A DNA stretch of 64,000 nt from Gibbula magus. Its lineage: Eukaryota; Mollusca; Gastropoda; Trochida; Trochidae. The translations under genes were made by a program, and so were the position numbers. The stretch is from NCBI GenBank assembly GCA_936450465.1, contig OW388296.1, positions 46,575,750 through 46,639,749 on the forward strand, read 5' to 3'. Of the stretch, positions 20,916 to 32,000 are shown one piece after another; position 1 is the first letter of the stretch, and each line of letters begins with the position of its first letter. The notes beneath the pieces were generated by a model, which saw only the letters and a program-made list of their open reading frames with translations, had not been told where the DNA came from and searched no databases.

Positions 20916-22410
20916 CTGATCGCTCTGCTCGTCGTCGGCAGCCTCTCCATCATCAGAAACTATGACGGATTCACTATCACTGTCAAGTTCGGGCATATCT
21001 AAACGAGTTAGAATGTCTTTCATTTTAGGCTTGGTGAAGCGTCTGATCTTCCCTTTCAGCATGGACTGATCCGTGGAGGGATCCATGTCATCCAGACCAG
21101 CTAGGATGGTATGAAACAGGGGAGCCTCTTTAAAGTATTGAGTGAACTCTAGGATGCTGGTAAGACTTTCAGTCAATTTAGTTTCTCACAGCTGTTTCAT
21201 TTTCCTGTCGATCCTTTCTTCTGTTCGACCTTGCTGCTTGTACTTGTTTCTCTTGTGTTTCATCATATCTTGATACAAGTTATAGAACCGTTTCCAGATA
21301 CGCTGTAAGCCCACATTTTGCCATTCCTCAGCTGTCATGTCGTTGATCGGTTTCCAGTGGCGAGGTAGAGGTGAGATAGTTGGTTTACGACCACCACCAC
21401 CGCCTTTCTGAACGGGACGCTGCTGTAGCTCTTCATCACTATCATCATCATCACTCATGTATCTGACACGTTTTCTCTTGTTGGATTTCAAGTCGGCATG
21501 TGTTGCCGGACACGACGATTTGATATGTCTTTGGAGATCGTTCATGGTACCGACGAGGACACCACAATCCGCACAATCCGTGGCCATGGTGAAAGGTCCA
21601 GACTCCTCACTCGATTTGGAAGCTGTTTCAATGTCGTCGAGAGAATTTGTTTCCCACGTGTGTTCAGCACGAATGTCACGACCTGTCTGTACGTTTAGGG
21701 ATGGAGAGACGTCTATTATCTCTTGTTTGTGCTGTGGTGATGGTGTTGAACCACTACCCTGCTGTTGCTGCCCTGTTGTAGCAGATGTCAGGATATTAAG
21801 ATGCAGTCTATTCGTTATATTCGAACTGGGTTTCAGATCCACGGTGAGGTTTCCATAATATGTTTCCACCGCTCTCTAGTAAAGACTCATGAATCTACCG
21901 ATATCATCGGGAAAAAATATTCTGGCAAAGACCTCCACTTGCTGTGTATCCACGGGTGAATTGAAAAGTGTCACGTAATGAGAGTTGAGAGCAATGTCTC
22001 GCGATTCCTTCCCTCTCGGAAACAGGTTTTGCAATAGTAAAAAGATCAGTACATTTTTGTGGTGGGAGGTTTGAGTAAACAGGCGGGATATCCTCTTATC
22101 CTTCTTAGCTTCAGTTAGGAAGTCGTCGAGGATTAACACATTCTGTTTACGGGCATCAAAGTAATGTTCCTCCTCGAGATTGTGCGGTATTCCTTTCACA
22201 AACTGTACTCGGGGTAAAGCTTGTCGAATGCTCTCATAAAGAGGTTGCCACACTGAATAACACCAAACGATAGAGCCGGGTAGGGGTTGAATCAAACCAT
22301 GTTGAAGTAGGTTGAAGATAAAGACTGATTTTCCAGAGCCACTGGGCCCAACGACAACAGCGTTGGAGGGAATCAGGAATTGAAATCGCTGCTTAAGGTC
22401 CTGAGGCAGA

Positions 22411-22612
22411 GGAGTCAACTGGTTTCTCTGAGGAGGGGGAGAAGGAGGAGGCGGAGGAGTCGACTGGCTTCTCATGGGAGGAGGCGTAGGAGTCGACTTG
22501 CTTCTCAGAGGAGGAGGAGGAGGAGTCAACAAGCTTCTCTGAGGAGGAGGAGGCGGAGGAGCCAACTGGCTTCTCATGGGAGGAGGAGGAGTCGACTGGC
22601 TTCTTAGAAGTC
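22411..22612. repeat. Coding-type minisatellite with units of about 33-48 bp
   Basis: Five to six units of GAGTCGACTGGCTTCTCATG followed by a GGAGGAGGCGGA run, all lengths multiples of three. Two minus-strand frames are open across it: one gives Pro-rich text before the ATPase, the other a Ser/Glu/Lys-rich text (EKPVDSS). The unit length keeps both frames intact. Confidence 0.8.
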
Positions 22613-22754
22613 GGTTTCCTCTGCTTGCTTCCTTTCCCCTGAGATGCAACCTGTTTCGCCTTTAAGGTGACCGGTCTCTTCTTTTCCAGCGATGACTTTG
22701 GAGTTGCTTAAAGCGTGTTTTTAGATGGAGAAGTCTTACCACATGAGAAACATA

Positions 22755-22875
22755 AGGGATTTCATGAAGTATCCTGACCAGGATACTCCGAATTTCAGGA
22801 CCAGTATACAATAGGATACTCGGAGTATCCAAAAATATCCTGCTCAGGATACTCCGGGTTTCATACTTCAGGATA
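22755..22875. promoter_or_regulatory. Cluster of GGATACTC palindromes upstream of the ATPase frame
   Basis: At least five GGATACTC/GAGTATCC words occur here, including AGTATCCTGACCAGGATACT and GGATACTCGGAGTATCC. The arrangement of short, spaced dyads 5-prime of the minus-strand ORF suggests binding sites for a dimeric protein or a terminal-repeat remnant. Confidence 0.45.
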
Positions 22876-22879
22876 CTAT

Positions 22880-23720
22880 ATTAAACTATCGGAAATTGTT
22901 AGAAATATATTACATATAACACTACAAATTATAACACAGACATACGCGGTTTACCCCTGTCATACAGTTTTGGCATTAGTTGTTTCTGTCAGACGACATT
23001 AAATTCATGTAGACGCTTTTTTTGGAGAAAATTATACAATGCATGTGTAAAATCACGTTTGAAGCTTGGTCATTGTTGCTTCCCTATGATATGTATCAAT
23101 ATCAAATGCATTAGTTGCCTGTATTAAAGTTCTTTATACAGGTTCTTTTATAATTGTTGTCTAGATCGTGATAGATTTATGAAAAACCTAAAACTCACCT
23201 TTTGTAAAAGCGTATCCGAAAGAACAATATGAATATCCATATCAAAAGCAGGTATTACACGACACAAGTGTATCCACCATTGATGCAACTCTTAGGTGTT
23301 TACACGTGTAGTATCTCGAGATAAGTGGTAAATATCTTGCCCAATTGATTATCCCGGATTTCAGCTCAAATCTCATTGGTGTTTCACTTAACTGATCTCA
23401 TTGGATAACTCAAAACAGTATATCAACCATTAGCTGTGACGCGATTCAATTGACAGGCAATTAGTCACCTGCGCATAAGCCACCCGTATGTGTTTTTACA
23501 GGTGACAATTTCACATCGCTTAGCTAGTATTGTCTGAGTAGCTTAATTGACACTAACAAAGAAGTCTGCATTTCATAGACGGTCTTCACAGGACATGAAC
23601 ACAATGTTATATAACAAACAAGATTCACCCAGACGAGGGATTAATTAGTTTGGTCAATATGGGTACCAACTTGAGGCAAAGCTCATGTCTCTTGATAGAT
23701 GTTGAAATAAACTGATTCAA
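22880..23720. other. Non-coding stretch upstream of the ATPase remnant
   Basis: No ORF, capsid-like gene or terminal repeat could be recognised; GTGACAATT and CACCTG-type short repeats near 23.4-23.5 kb are not enough to call. Confidence 0.4.
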
Positions 23721-23724
23721 ATTT

Positions 23725-23880
23725 TATATGGTTTTAACAATATTTATTCATGTACTCAGGGGAATCAACAAACAGGGTTTACCCTATTCAAATGTTTCTC
23801 CCCAATAAAACAGGATAATTATATCATAAATACAATCATACATACATTAATGTAGGAGGAAGGAAGGAAACCAACACAAA
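23725..23880 (-). pseudogene. Non-LTR element 3-prime end fragment (minus)
   Basis: Reverse-oriented 3-prime end of the family marked by TTTAAAC/AATAAATATG, followed by an AAACAGGGTTTACCCTATTC stretch also found at 35370-35410. Confidence 0.55.
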
Positions 23881-23899
23881 CCCAATTTATTTTGATTTA

Positions 23900-24445
23900 T
23901 ATAATGGCTCAAGATTTTGTCAAATAATCCACTCCCGCCTTCGGCTTGGTTGCAGCGATTTAAACGCTGATAAGTACGCGAGACATGTATCCGATATCTC
24001 TACTTGTAACTGTGGACATCATTCCGAAGATGCACTCCATTTCTTTCTTGTCTGCCCCATTTACCATGAGTTAAGAATAAACTCCTATTTCTTTACTCAA
24101 GGTTACAATCTACCATCAATTCTTTACGGAAATGCTAGCTCGAGTAATAAAGAAAATATTGAACTACTAAAATCTGTCCATTACTTCATAATTTACTCTC
24201 GAAGATTCTCTGATTTCTGCTAAATTTCATACAACAAACTTCCCTTGCTAGAATATTGTCGTTTATGTAATTTTAGTTTATATGCTTTCAAATGCTCATG
24301 AATATGATTTGTATGTGTCACTAGTAATTATACATTGTAATTGTAATTCTTTTGGAGCGGCCTTTATATAAGCACCTCTGTGCTTGTTGGCCAATCCATT
24401 CATGAATTGTATGTCTTTTCATGAATAAATATGTTTAAACCACAT
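23900..24445 (+). pseudogene. Non-LTR element C-terminal domain and 3-prime UTR (plus)
   Basis: A degenerate frame encodes ISTCNCGHHSEDALHFFLVC, the Cys/His motif at the end of RT ORF2. A 3-prime UTR follows with GGAGCGGCCTTTATATAAGC, a small TAAGC/GCTTG stem and the end ATGAATAAATATGTTTAAAC. Confidence 0.75.
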
Positions 24446-24879
24446 AAATGTAGAAAAACACAACATCATTTTAAAAGACATTTCATGAGAAACTTTGCCA
24501 TGAGAATAAACTTATGAACAGCCTGGATTACGGATTATTTATGTATTAATATGATTTGACAAGGTCTTGTTACCAAATAGTTCAGTATTCAGGTCGTAAC
24601 CATTTCAATAAAAGAAGCTTAAATGGCGGATATTTGTATAATTTGGATACATTTATAGATAATGAGGTGCATTAATATCTATACAATGTACCATATCCAG
24701 ACTATAACTCCAGACTATCTGAGCGATCTTGGCCAAGAAGGGTATTTGAACAAAGAAATTATAATCTAAGAAACCGTTCTTCCATTTAAGCAATTAACTG
24801 TATAACTCAGAGGTAGTCTCAGTCTTTCCTGCCAAATACCATTATGCTGTTAAATGTTAAACCAAACAGAAACTCATAA

Positions 24880-25400
24880 TTCTTGTTAATTTAGGGACTA
24901 GATTATATCAAATCATCCATTGTCGTTAAGGTCGGTTGTAGTTATTGAAACGCCTACTTTTATAATAGACATATATCGGAAACGTCCAGATGTTCATGTG
25001 GTCACAACAACGAAGACTTAGTTCGGCATCTATTTACTTGCTGAAGCTACTACCATTTGAGATCAAATATGTATTTTTACAATCAAGGCTATGACATAAC
25101 AACAGTATTATATGGTAACAGCTCCTTGAAGGACACCGCTAACAATAATATTTTGAACGCATTACATCAAGCAGCCGGTTTCTTTGAAAGTATCTTGTAG
25201 TTAATGATTAAATTCTGCGCTGCGGCCCACTTCATTATAAGACACACCTAACAACATAACAATATTCATGTGTGATGTTATAGAAATGTTAATTTTCATT
25301 TTTCTGTCTCATAAAATACATATATGAGCCGGAGCGGAGCGACTTGTAAGCCAATAATTGTTTCATGTTATGAAATAATATACGTTTAAATATGGTTTAA
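24880..25400 (+). pseudogene. Non-LTR element C-terminal fragment (plus)
   Basis: Diverged CSCGHNNEDLVRHLFTC-type motif near 25.0 kb, then YNQGYDITTVLYGNSS as in the neighbouring copy, ending with a GAGCCGGAGCGGAGC 3-prime UTR word and a TTTAAAC tail near 25390. Confidence 0.65.
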
Positions 25401-25570
25401 ACATATTTATTTCATTCATGAAATGTATTGGTAAACACGCTTTTAAAGTTTATCTGAGAATACAGGAAATTATGTGTCATGGTGATTTTACAATATATCA
25501 TAAATTTACAAAAGTCAACAACAATACTTTTAACACATGTTTTGAGCGACAGCCTTTATATTAACTTGCA
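25385..25570 (-). pseudogene. Non-LTR 3-prime end fragment (minus), abutting the previous one
   Basis: Starts GGTTTAAACATATTTATTTC and runs leftward in orientation, so the two 3-prime ends meet tail to tail at about 25390. Confidence 0.5.
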
Positions 25571-26034
25571 TTGTTAAGAAACACTCAAACCAGTCTTCGA
25601 GGTCAAAGGTTACAAATGTTGTTTGTTGTTATAGTAAATTGGTGTACTCGGTGAAGCTAAAAGTAAAGTTAGCTGATCAGGTGAGGAGCAAGAAGATAAT
25701 CCTGTTTTAATTATGTTATTACAAATAACGAGTTTACTTTAGTTTTACGTTACTTAATTTATCCTTAAAAGTACTATCAATGTTGTTTTCATAACTTTTT
25801 CAATGACAAGATTTTCAAAATAATTCAAGTCAATACCATATCCTTATTGTTGCTTTATATAAAAACTGTTACTTTGTTTTCATACATTCATTGAAATAAC
25901 CATTTTGACATGTTCGCCGATCCTATTTTCATGTTTATGAAATGAAATATGTTTAAACCATAATGATATGCATCTTCATCCGCAGATTTGATATTACTTT
26001 TAGCCTTACAGAAAATCAACCAAGAGCAAAGAAA

Positions 26035-28560
26035 TATATATATATGTTTTGTTTAAACATATTTTTATTTCCATGAAATGAAATCTGGATTGGCAAACAA
26101 GCAAACACTTGTGAATGCCGCTCCCGTACATATAAGCAGTTACATATAAAACGTGACGTACTAATGGACACAATACAAAAACAAAATACAAAATACAACA
26201 CAAAACAGAGAATCAATACTCATGTAAATTCCAAACATCTCTTTGGATGATGTCATGAAACTATATATGTACAGATTTTAACAGTTCTAAATTAACATGT
26301 TTTGATGAGCTAGAATTGCCAAATATATAATTGAAGAGAATTTAACCCTTTGGAAAAGAAATGTGCATTTAACCTTATATCACTGAATATAGGACAGATA
26401 AGGAAAAAGTGAAACACATCTTCGTTGTCATTTCTGCAGTTACGTGCTGAGTTATTTGAGTGAATGAGTGAGTTAGGGTTTAACGTCGCTTTCAAGAGTA
26501 TTTCACTTATATCACAGCTGCTAGTATTATGGCAGGGAGAAAGCCCGCAACGCCATGTGGCTATGCATTGCGGTGAAACCTGCGAGCAGCGGCTGGAACT
26601 AGCGTGGTACTGCACTGAAATTCAGTGTAGCATTGCACCCAAACCTGACTGCGTGTAAAACAGTTCTCTACTGCAGACAAAGTTGTCGTGCCCCTGGCGG
26701 GATTCGAACCTCTTGATCCGAAGCCGAACGCGCTAACCACTGCGCTATCCCGCCCCCAGAGTTATTTGAAATAAATCTTGTGAATCTATCTCCATTTACT
26801 ACATTCTCCAATCCACTACACCCAAGCCAAAGACGAGAATGAATTATCTGGCAGAATCTGGATCCATGTGAGATATTGAAGTAGTTTTGTAGCTTTTTGT
26901 TTTAGTTTATTGTTAAATTCTCCTAGTCTGCTATATGTTTAAACCAAACTGATCATAAACAGATAGGTTGAGGACAATGCAGAGAATATAATTTTATTTC
27001 TAAAAATTATTTCACTTCTTAAACAACTAATTAACTAATATCTAGGTTGAATATAAGCTTTCCTGAAATCATTATAACAAGGACCTGGTAATATGAAAAG
27101 TAATTCAATTACCGGTTTCAACTTTCAATTTCAAAGTTATGTGAGTTGACTCGAAAGTTTGCTAACTACTTTCTGTCTGAATAAGGAACTAATTTACAAT
27201 TATAATATTGCCGTGTACAGTTGAATGTAGGGACACATGTTACAAGAAAAAGACACAAATTATATAATATATTAGTATATATTATGTTGGTGCAGAGTAT
27301 GATATATTTTAGTTTGTTGTAATGTATTCTTAAATATTTGGTTCGTTTTAATCTTTAAACACAAACAGATTAACTTTGATCTTGTGTCATGGTGACACCT
27401 CACCCTGTCACACATCTGTATGTTTTAGGGATTAAGAGGGGATTAGATGGTTACTTGACTGTGATTGTGGGGCTGTATCCTGTTTTAATTAGTGCCACTT
27501 TTGACCAGCTCTCACTATTAGAAGAACTCGGTTCACTGTCATAATTGATTTAAAAAAAAAAAAAAATACTGATATTTACTTAAAGAACTCATAATTTATA
27601 AAGACTTTTGTTCATAGTCTTTTTGGCAATTTTAATCTCTGTGAAACAAAAATGGTCACTCTACAAAGACGAACAGACAAAATCCCCAAGGAAATAATCA
27701 CCTCAGACAATTGATCACTGGACTAGTTTTTAATTAATATGCACTTTCCCAGAACAATCACTTTGTAGTGGTATACCTAAATGCTTCTGATTTTAAACTT
27801 CTTTGATAATGTCACCATCAAATAATAAGTTCAGTCCTTTGTTAGAAATAAAATGATATTCTCTGCATATCTATTTATGATCACTATCACTTTTTGGCTC
27901 ATGCTGCAATTTTGGCCAGATCGTTATTTATAGTCGCGACTGCTGTGAAATGATCATCTATTTATAACATATATTGATGTTTCATCAGCAAACTAATGTT
28001 TCTATTACATGTTACCCATTAAATTTGGCCGCTATATTTGATATCTTCAATGACATTCAGTGCATCTGATGTGATTGATATTTTCTTATTTGAGTATGCC
28101 AGAGATTTCCCCAATACATATATCCTTTCCATATGTCGAGGTTGTTTTATTGTTTATTTGGATTTAGATTTTTTGAGTAATTGCCTATGGCAGTTACGTT
28201 TTTTTTATTAGCTGCAGCATCCGAGAAGATGATAATGTCGTGTTTATGAGTTTAAAGGTATTCATCAATTTCTTCTTTTGAAATTTCAGTAACGTTTTAG
28301 TTCATTATTGGTTGGAATGATAATTTTAAAAATGTGTTTAAAAGATGAGCTAAATGTTTGAAATGGTTGTTTTCTATTTGAAAATTCATCAATTCAAAAT
28401 TATTTTGTCAATCATGCGATATTTGCATGAAGTTCTTTGGGGCATATCTTGCTTTTTTATGCTAAATTTGTTTTCTGGGTTCTGGCATTTATATAATCCT
28501 GTGCAATGTTATTTATTTTGTTTTTATTCCAACCAAAAGTTCTCTTTGTCTTACTAAGTG
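26035..28560 (-). pseudogene. Degenerate non-LTR retrotransposon (minus), split by a SINE
   Basis: The 3-prime end is GTTTAAACATATTTTTATTT at about 26050. The C-terminal Cys/His motif (NCRNDNEDVFHFFLICP) lies near 26420. The upstream part continues beyond the SINE at 26770-26860 (NVVNGDRFTRFIS). From about 27.4 to 28.5 kb, diverged RT text is visible with many stops (NQKHLGIPLQSDCSGKVHI, SDIIIFSDAAANKKN). It resembles CR1/Jockey-group RTs. Poly-A at 27549-27565 may be an internal A-run. Confidence 0.7.
26460..26758 (-). mobile_element. SINE family 1, copy b, in a LINE
   Basis: A near copy of 8759-9053, with the tRNA-like head at the right end (minus-strand GGGCGGGATAGCGCAGTGG) and the GAGTGAATGAGTGAG tail at the left. 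Perfect 11-bp target duplication GAGTTATTTGA at 26449-26459 and 26759-26769. Removing one repeat joins the LINE reading frame on either side, confirming a later insertion. Confidence 0.95.
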
Positions 28561-28850
28561 GTTCGAGTGAGAAACAGAATATAGCTAAATCCCCTCCAAA
28601 CAAAAGATGTAAGACAAGCGAGGTGTAATTTATTACACAGGTCGATTAGGCCAGGTAAGTGGAAAGACAGTTCACTCATCGCAGTGGATACACACTGTGA
28701 CACTAATTAGCCCTCCTGCTGTGATCCCCTTTGATCAAAAGGTTCTAAGCCGGGAATGCAAACTGCGAGACCAGTAGCCTCGTTATGGATGAATGCACCC
28801 TGAGCGTATCACTCAGAATGAGAAGAGATATAGTGTTTATTAATGTGACA
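28560..28850. other. Non-coding stretch between two LINEs
   Basis: No gene or RNA recognised. Confidence 0.4.
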
Positions 28851-29017
28851 AGACAAACAGACAGACAAGTATTTTATTTGAGTCTCACCTCAATAGTGGT
28901 ACACATATAACATTACATTTTTAAAAATATACTATATACATAAAATACCTTGAGCCACTCCATTAGGAGTTATGAGAGACTTAATTAATAATAATAATAA
29001 CATACAATATATACAGT

Positions 29018-32000
29018 TTAAGAACGATCTGTGAATAAAAAAGATTTACGTGTATCTAAAATAACTTTGCAGGCTTTGGCACTAAAAATTGCACAATCCG
29101 TATTTGCGAGAATAAAAGCTAATCTATCACAGTCATTTGCATTATTAAAATCTTGCCATAAATTATAACATTTTTCAAAAAGATCTCGACGAATACTCTC
29201 ATAAAGTGGACAATATAAAATGACATGACACTCATCCTCAACACAGGTTTTACAATTAAAACACACCCTTTCGTTTACTGGTAGATTACTGTACCGCCCT
29301 GTCTCTATACCTATAGGAGCAACTCCACATCTGAACGCTGCTAGGGATCGCCTGTGTGATCTTGACATGGGGACCCGGTTGTACTGTTCTGTCTCATAGG
29401 TATCCTTAAAAGTACTGTATACTCTGAGCTTATTCCCGCCATTTCCTCTCTGACTGCTAGGACGCTGTACTGTTGACGACCATTCTTCTTTGAATTTGAT
29501 AAAGGCTGCCTCACGAACTTGTGATCTTATGTAGCTGACATGGAACCTGTTTTCAATTGGAATAAAACACTGGAGCCCAAGGTCCCTGTATCGAGCATGT
29601 ATTCTAAAATTCCAATTTCGCTTCTTATTCTCAGCACATCTGTTGGCCCAGTTAAAAATACGTTTTGCCAGACGGCTATCTACAATGATACTCATTTTCT
29701 TGTAAAACTTGGCAATACTTTCCCATTGTCTGACTTTAGGAGGTAACCAACCCATATCACCACACACGGCCATATTAGGGGCAAATTTCCGTAAACCCAT
29801 GAAGAAACGCATGGCTCTATTCTGGACTGCGTTTACAGAAGTTAGGTTGTAGGTTCCCCAGATCGCCGAGCCATATTGCATCGTTGACCAAACCATAGAA
29901 TCATAGAGTTTTGTGTACGTACTGTATTGCATACCACCAAGGAGTTTGAACTTTGATATAAGTAGTCCTAGGGCTCGATTTGCTGAGCTAGCCACTGCTT
30001 GTCCCATACGTTGATAGTCCATGTGTTCCGTAACAAGCAGTCCCAGATAACTGTAACTTGAAACAACATCGATAGGCGTCGATCCGCACGTAAAAAGGCT
30101 TGTCGTTCTTTCACAAGTTTGACTTCTAAAATGGATTAGTTTCGACTTTGTAGGGCTTATCACCAGCGTGTTCCTTACGCACCATGTATTAAGACAGTCC
30201 AGCAATATGTTCATATCACTCTCATTTTCAGCCAGCAGTACCAGATCATCAGCATACGCTAGTATACTCACACATTCTCCATCTATGTTAACGCCAACGG
30301 ACAGTTCATTCACAGTCTCAATAAGATCGTTGATGTATAGATTAAAAAGAATTGGCGATAAGAGGCATCCTTGCTTTAAGCCACTGTTAACATTGAACCA
30401 CTCTGTAAAATGTCCATTAATACGCACACAACATTGTACATCCTTATATAGTGAGACAATAGCATTATACAGATTACCACATATGCCAATAGACCGTAGT
30501 TTCTCCCACATGATACGTCTATCCACTGTATCAAAAGCCTTCCTAAAGTCTACAAACGTAACAAAAGTTGATAGTTTCATGCTTTTCCGTGTCTCTACAA
30601 TAGTTGTGAGTGAAGAAACATGCTCCAAAGTCGACCTCCCCCTCCGGAATCCGTTCTGGTTATCCGACAGGAGATTGGTTTGCTCCACGTGATTTACAAG
30701 TCTGTTGTTGAGAACCCCACAGTACAGTTTGTAGACAGCACTAGCTAGGGTTATCCCTCGGTATGAGAGCGGATCTCTTGGATCCGCAGAAGAGTCTTTT
30801 GGGATAGGGTTAATTATTCCTCTCGACCAGAGAGACGGCACTTTTCCAGTTGTAAAACATAGGTTAAAAAGCCTGTGGATGAAAAAGAGACAATTGTCGT
30901 TTTTAAGGACTTCCACCGGGATTTCGTCAAAACCTGATGATTTACCCCTCTTTGCTGACAGTAACACCTTGAAAACCTCCTCCAAAGTTAATAACTCATT
31001 GTTAGGAGGTCCTTGGTCTTCAATATCCCCTCCAATGTCTGTCACGTCAGAACTCCCATTTAAAAGAGATTCATATTCCTTCTTCCACGTATCCAAAACT
31101 GTGCCGAGATCCCGCGAGATATTACCACCATCCAGCTTAACCTCCATTGGTATTCTCTGTTTTCTGTTGATTCCAACTCCAATTTTGCCTAGTTTCTTCC
31201 AAAAATTAGCTTGATCATGTTCACACAAGTTCTCTAGATCATCTATTGTTGTCCGAACATACTGCCTCTTAGCTCTCATCACCATCTTATCAAAGCATCT
31301 GCGTAGAGACACATACTCTGCCTTACATGCACGCTTCCTCGGTCCACCTTGTTTCAACCACTTCCGTTCTGCCCTTACTAGTTCCGCCCACTTTGTAGTC
31401 AGGTTTTCATTCCACCAGGGTTTTCTAGACTTCTTTTTCCTACGTTCAGAGTACAATCCATGAAACACTTGTTTACTTGGAAGGGTTGCTGACATCTCAG
31501 ATTTCACGCACTTCATAAAATCGCTATATACACTGTTTATATCTTCTTGCACCTTCCCCGATACTTCCATAGTGTTTACAAGGCTGGTCAACTTCTCCAA
31601 GACATATGTCGAGTTCATAAAGTCATCAGGCACCTGAGACGTGTCATACCTAGTGTAGCTTCCCCCGACTCCATGGGAAGTATACATGCCTGCGTCGGCT
31701 GTGGCCGTTTCACAGACATGATAGGAATAAAACCAAGTCAACAAAGAATGATCTATGCATCCCATCGTACGCGCATCCGTAGAACCAACGATTCCAGAAA
31801 GTTCCATCAATATGTTTGGGCGAGTTACTCTAAATTCAGAGATCAAATGTAAAGATTCATATGGCGTAATGCAGTAATCTACCACTGATATACCCTTGCT
31901 AGACACATACGTAAAATCATTCATTTCATCAACACGACCATTTACAATGCAATAATTAATATTAATTAAAAAATCAACAAACAAACGACCATGGCTGTTA

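Larger units (their letters stand above)
20910..22649 (-). pseudogene. Polinton/adintovirus-like packaging ATPase with C-terminal zinc-finger region, broken by two in-frame stops
   Basis: One reading frame runs from 22649 down to 20910 with only two interruptions, TAG at 21876-21878 and TGA at 21186-21188. Residues 80-257 form an A32/FtsK-HerA-type ATPase: Walker A GPSGSGKS (101-108), Walker B VLILDD (171-176), then the FTQTSHHKN and QNLFPRGK motifs typical of virus-like packaging ATPases. Past the first stop similarity seems to continue (YYGNLTVDLKP), then a CADC...H....C finger, an acidic block and a basic helix-rich part. The last part is acidic and ends DEQSDQE. The final TAA overlaps an AATAAA signal. 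Amino terminus: a Pro/Ser repeat with no credible ATG at its start. No capsid, polymerase or integrase is seen nearby, so this is a remnant. Confidence 0.75.

Noticed and set aside
22380..22607. Arg-rich plus-strand ORF
   Set aside because: Third open frame of the minisatellite; shadow of the ATPase frame.
29540..31852. Plus-strand ORFs of 68-174 codons
   Set aside because: Shadows of the minus-strand LINE ORF2.
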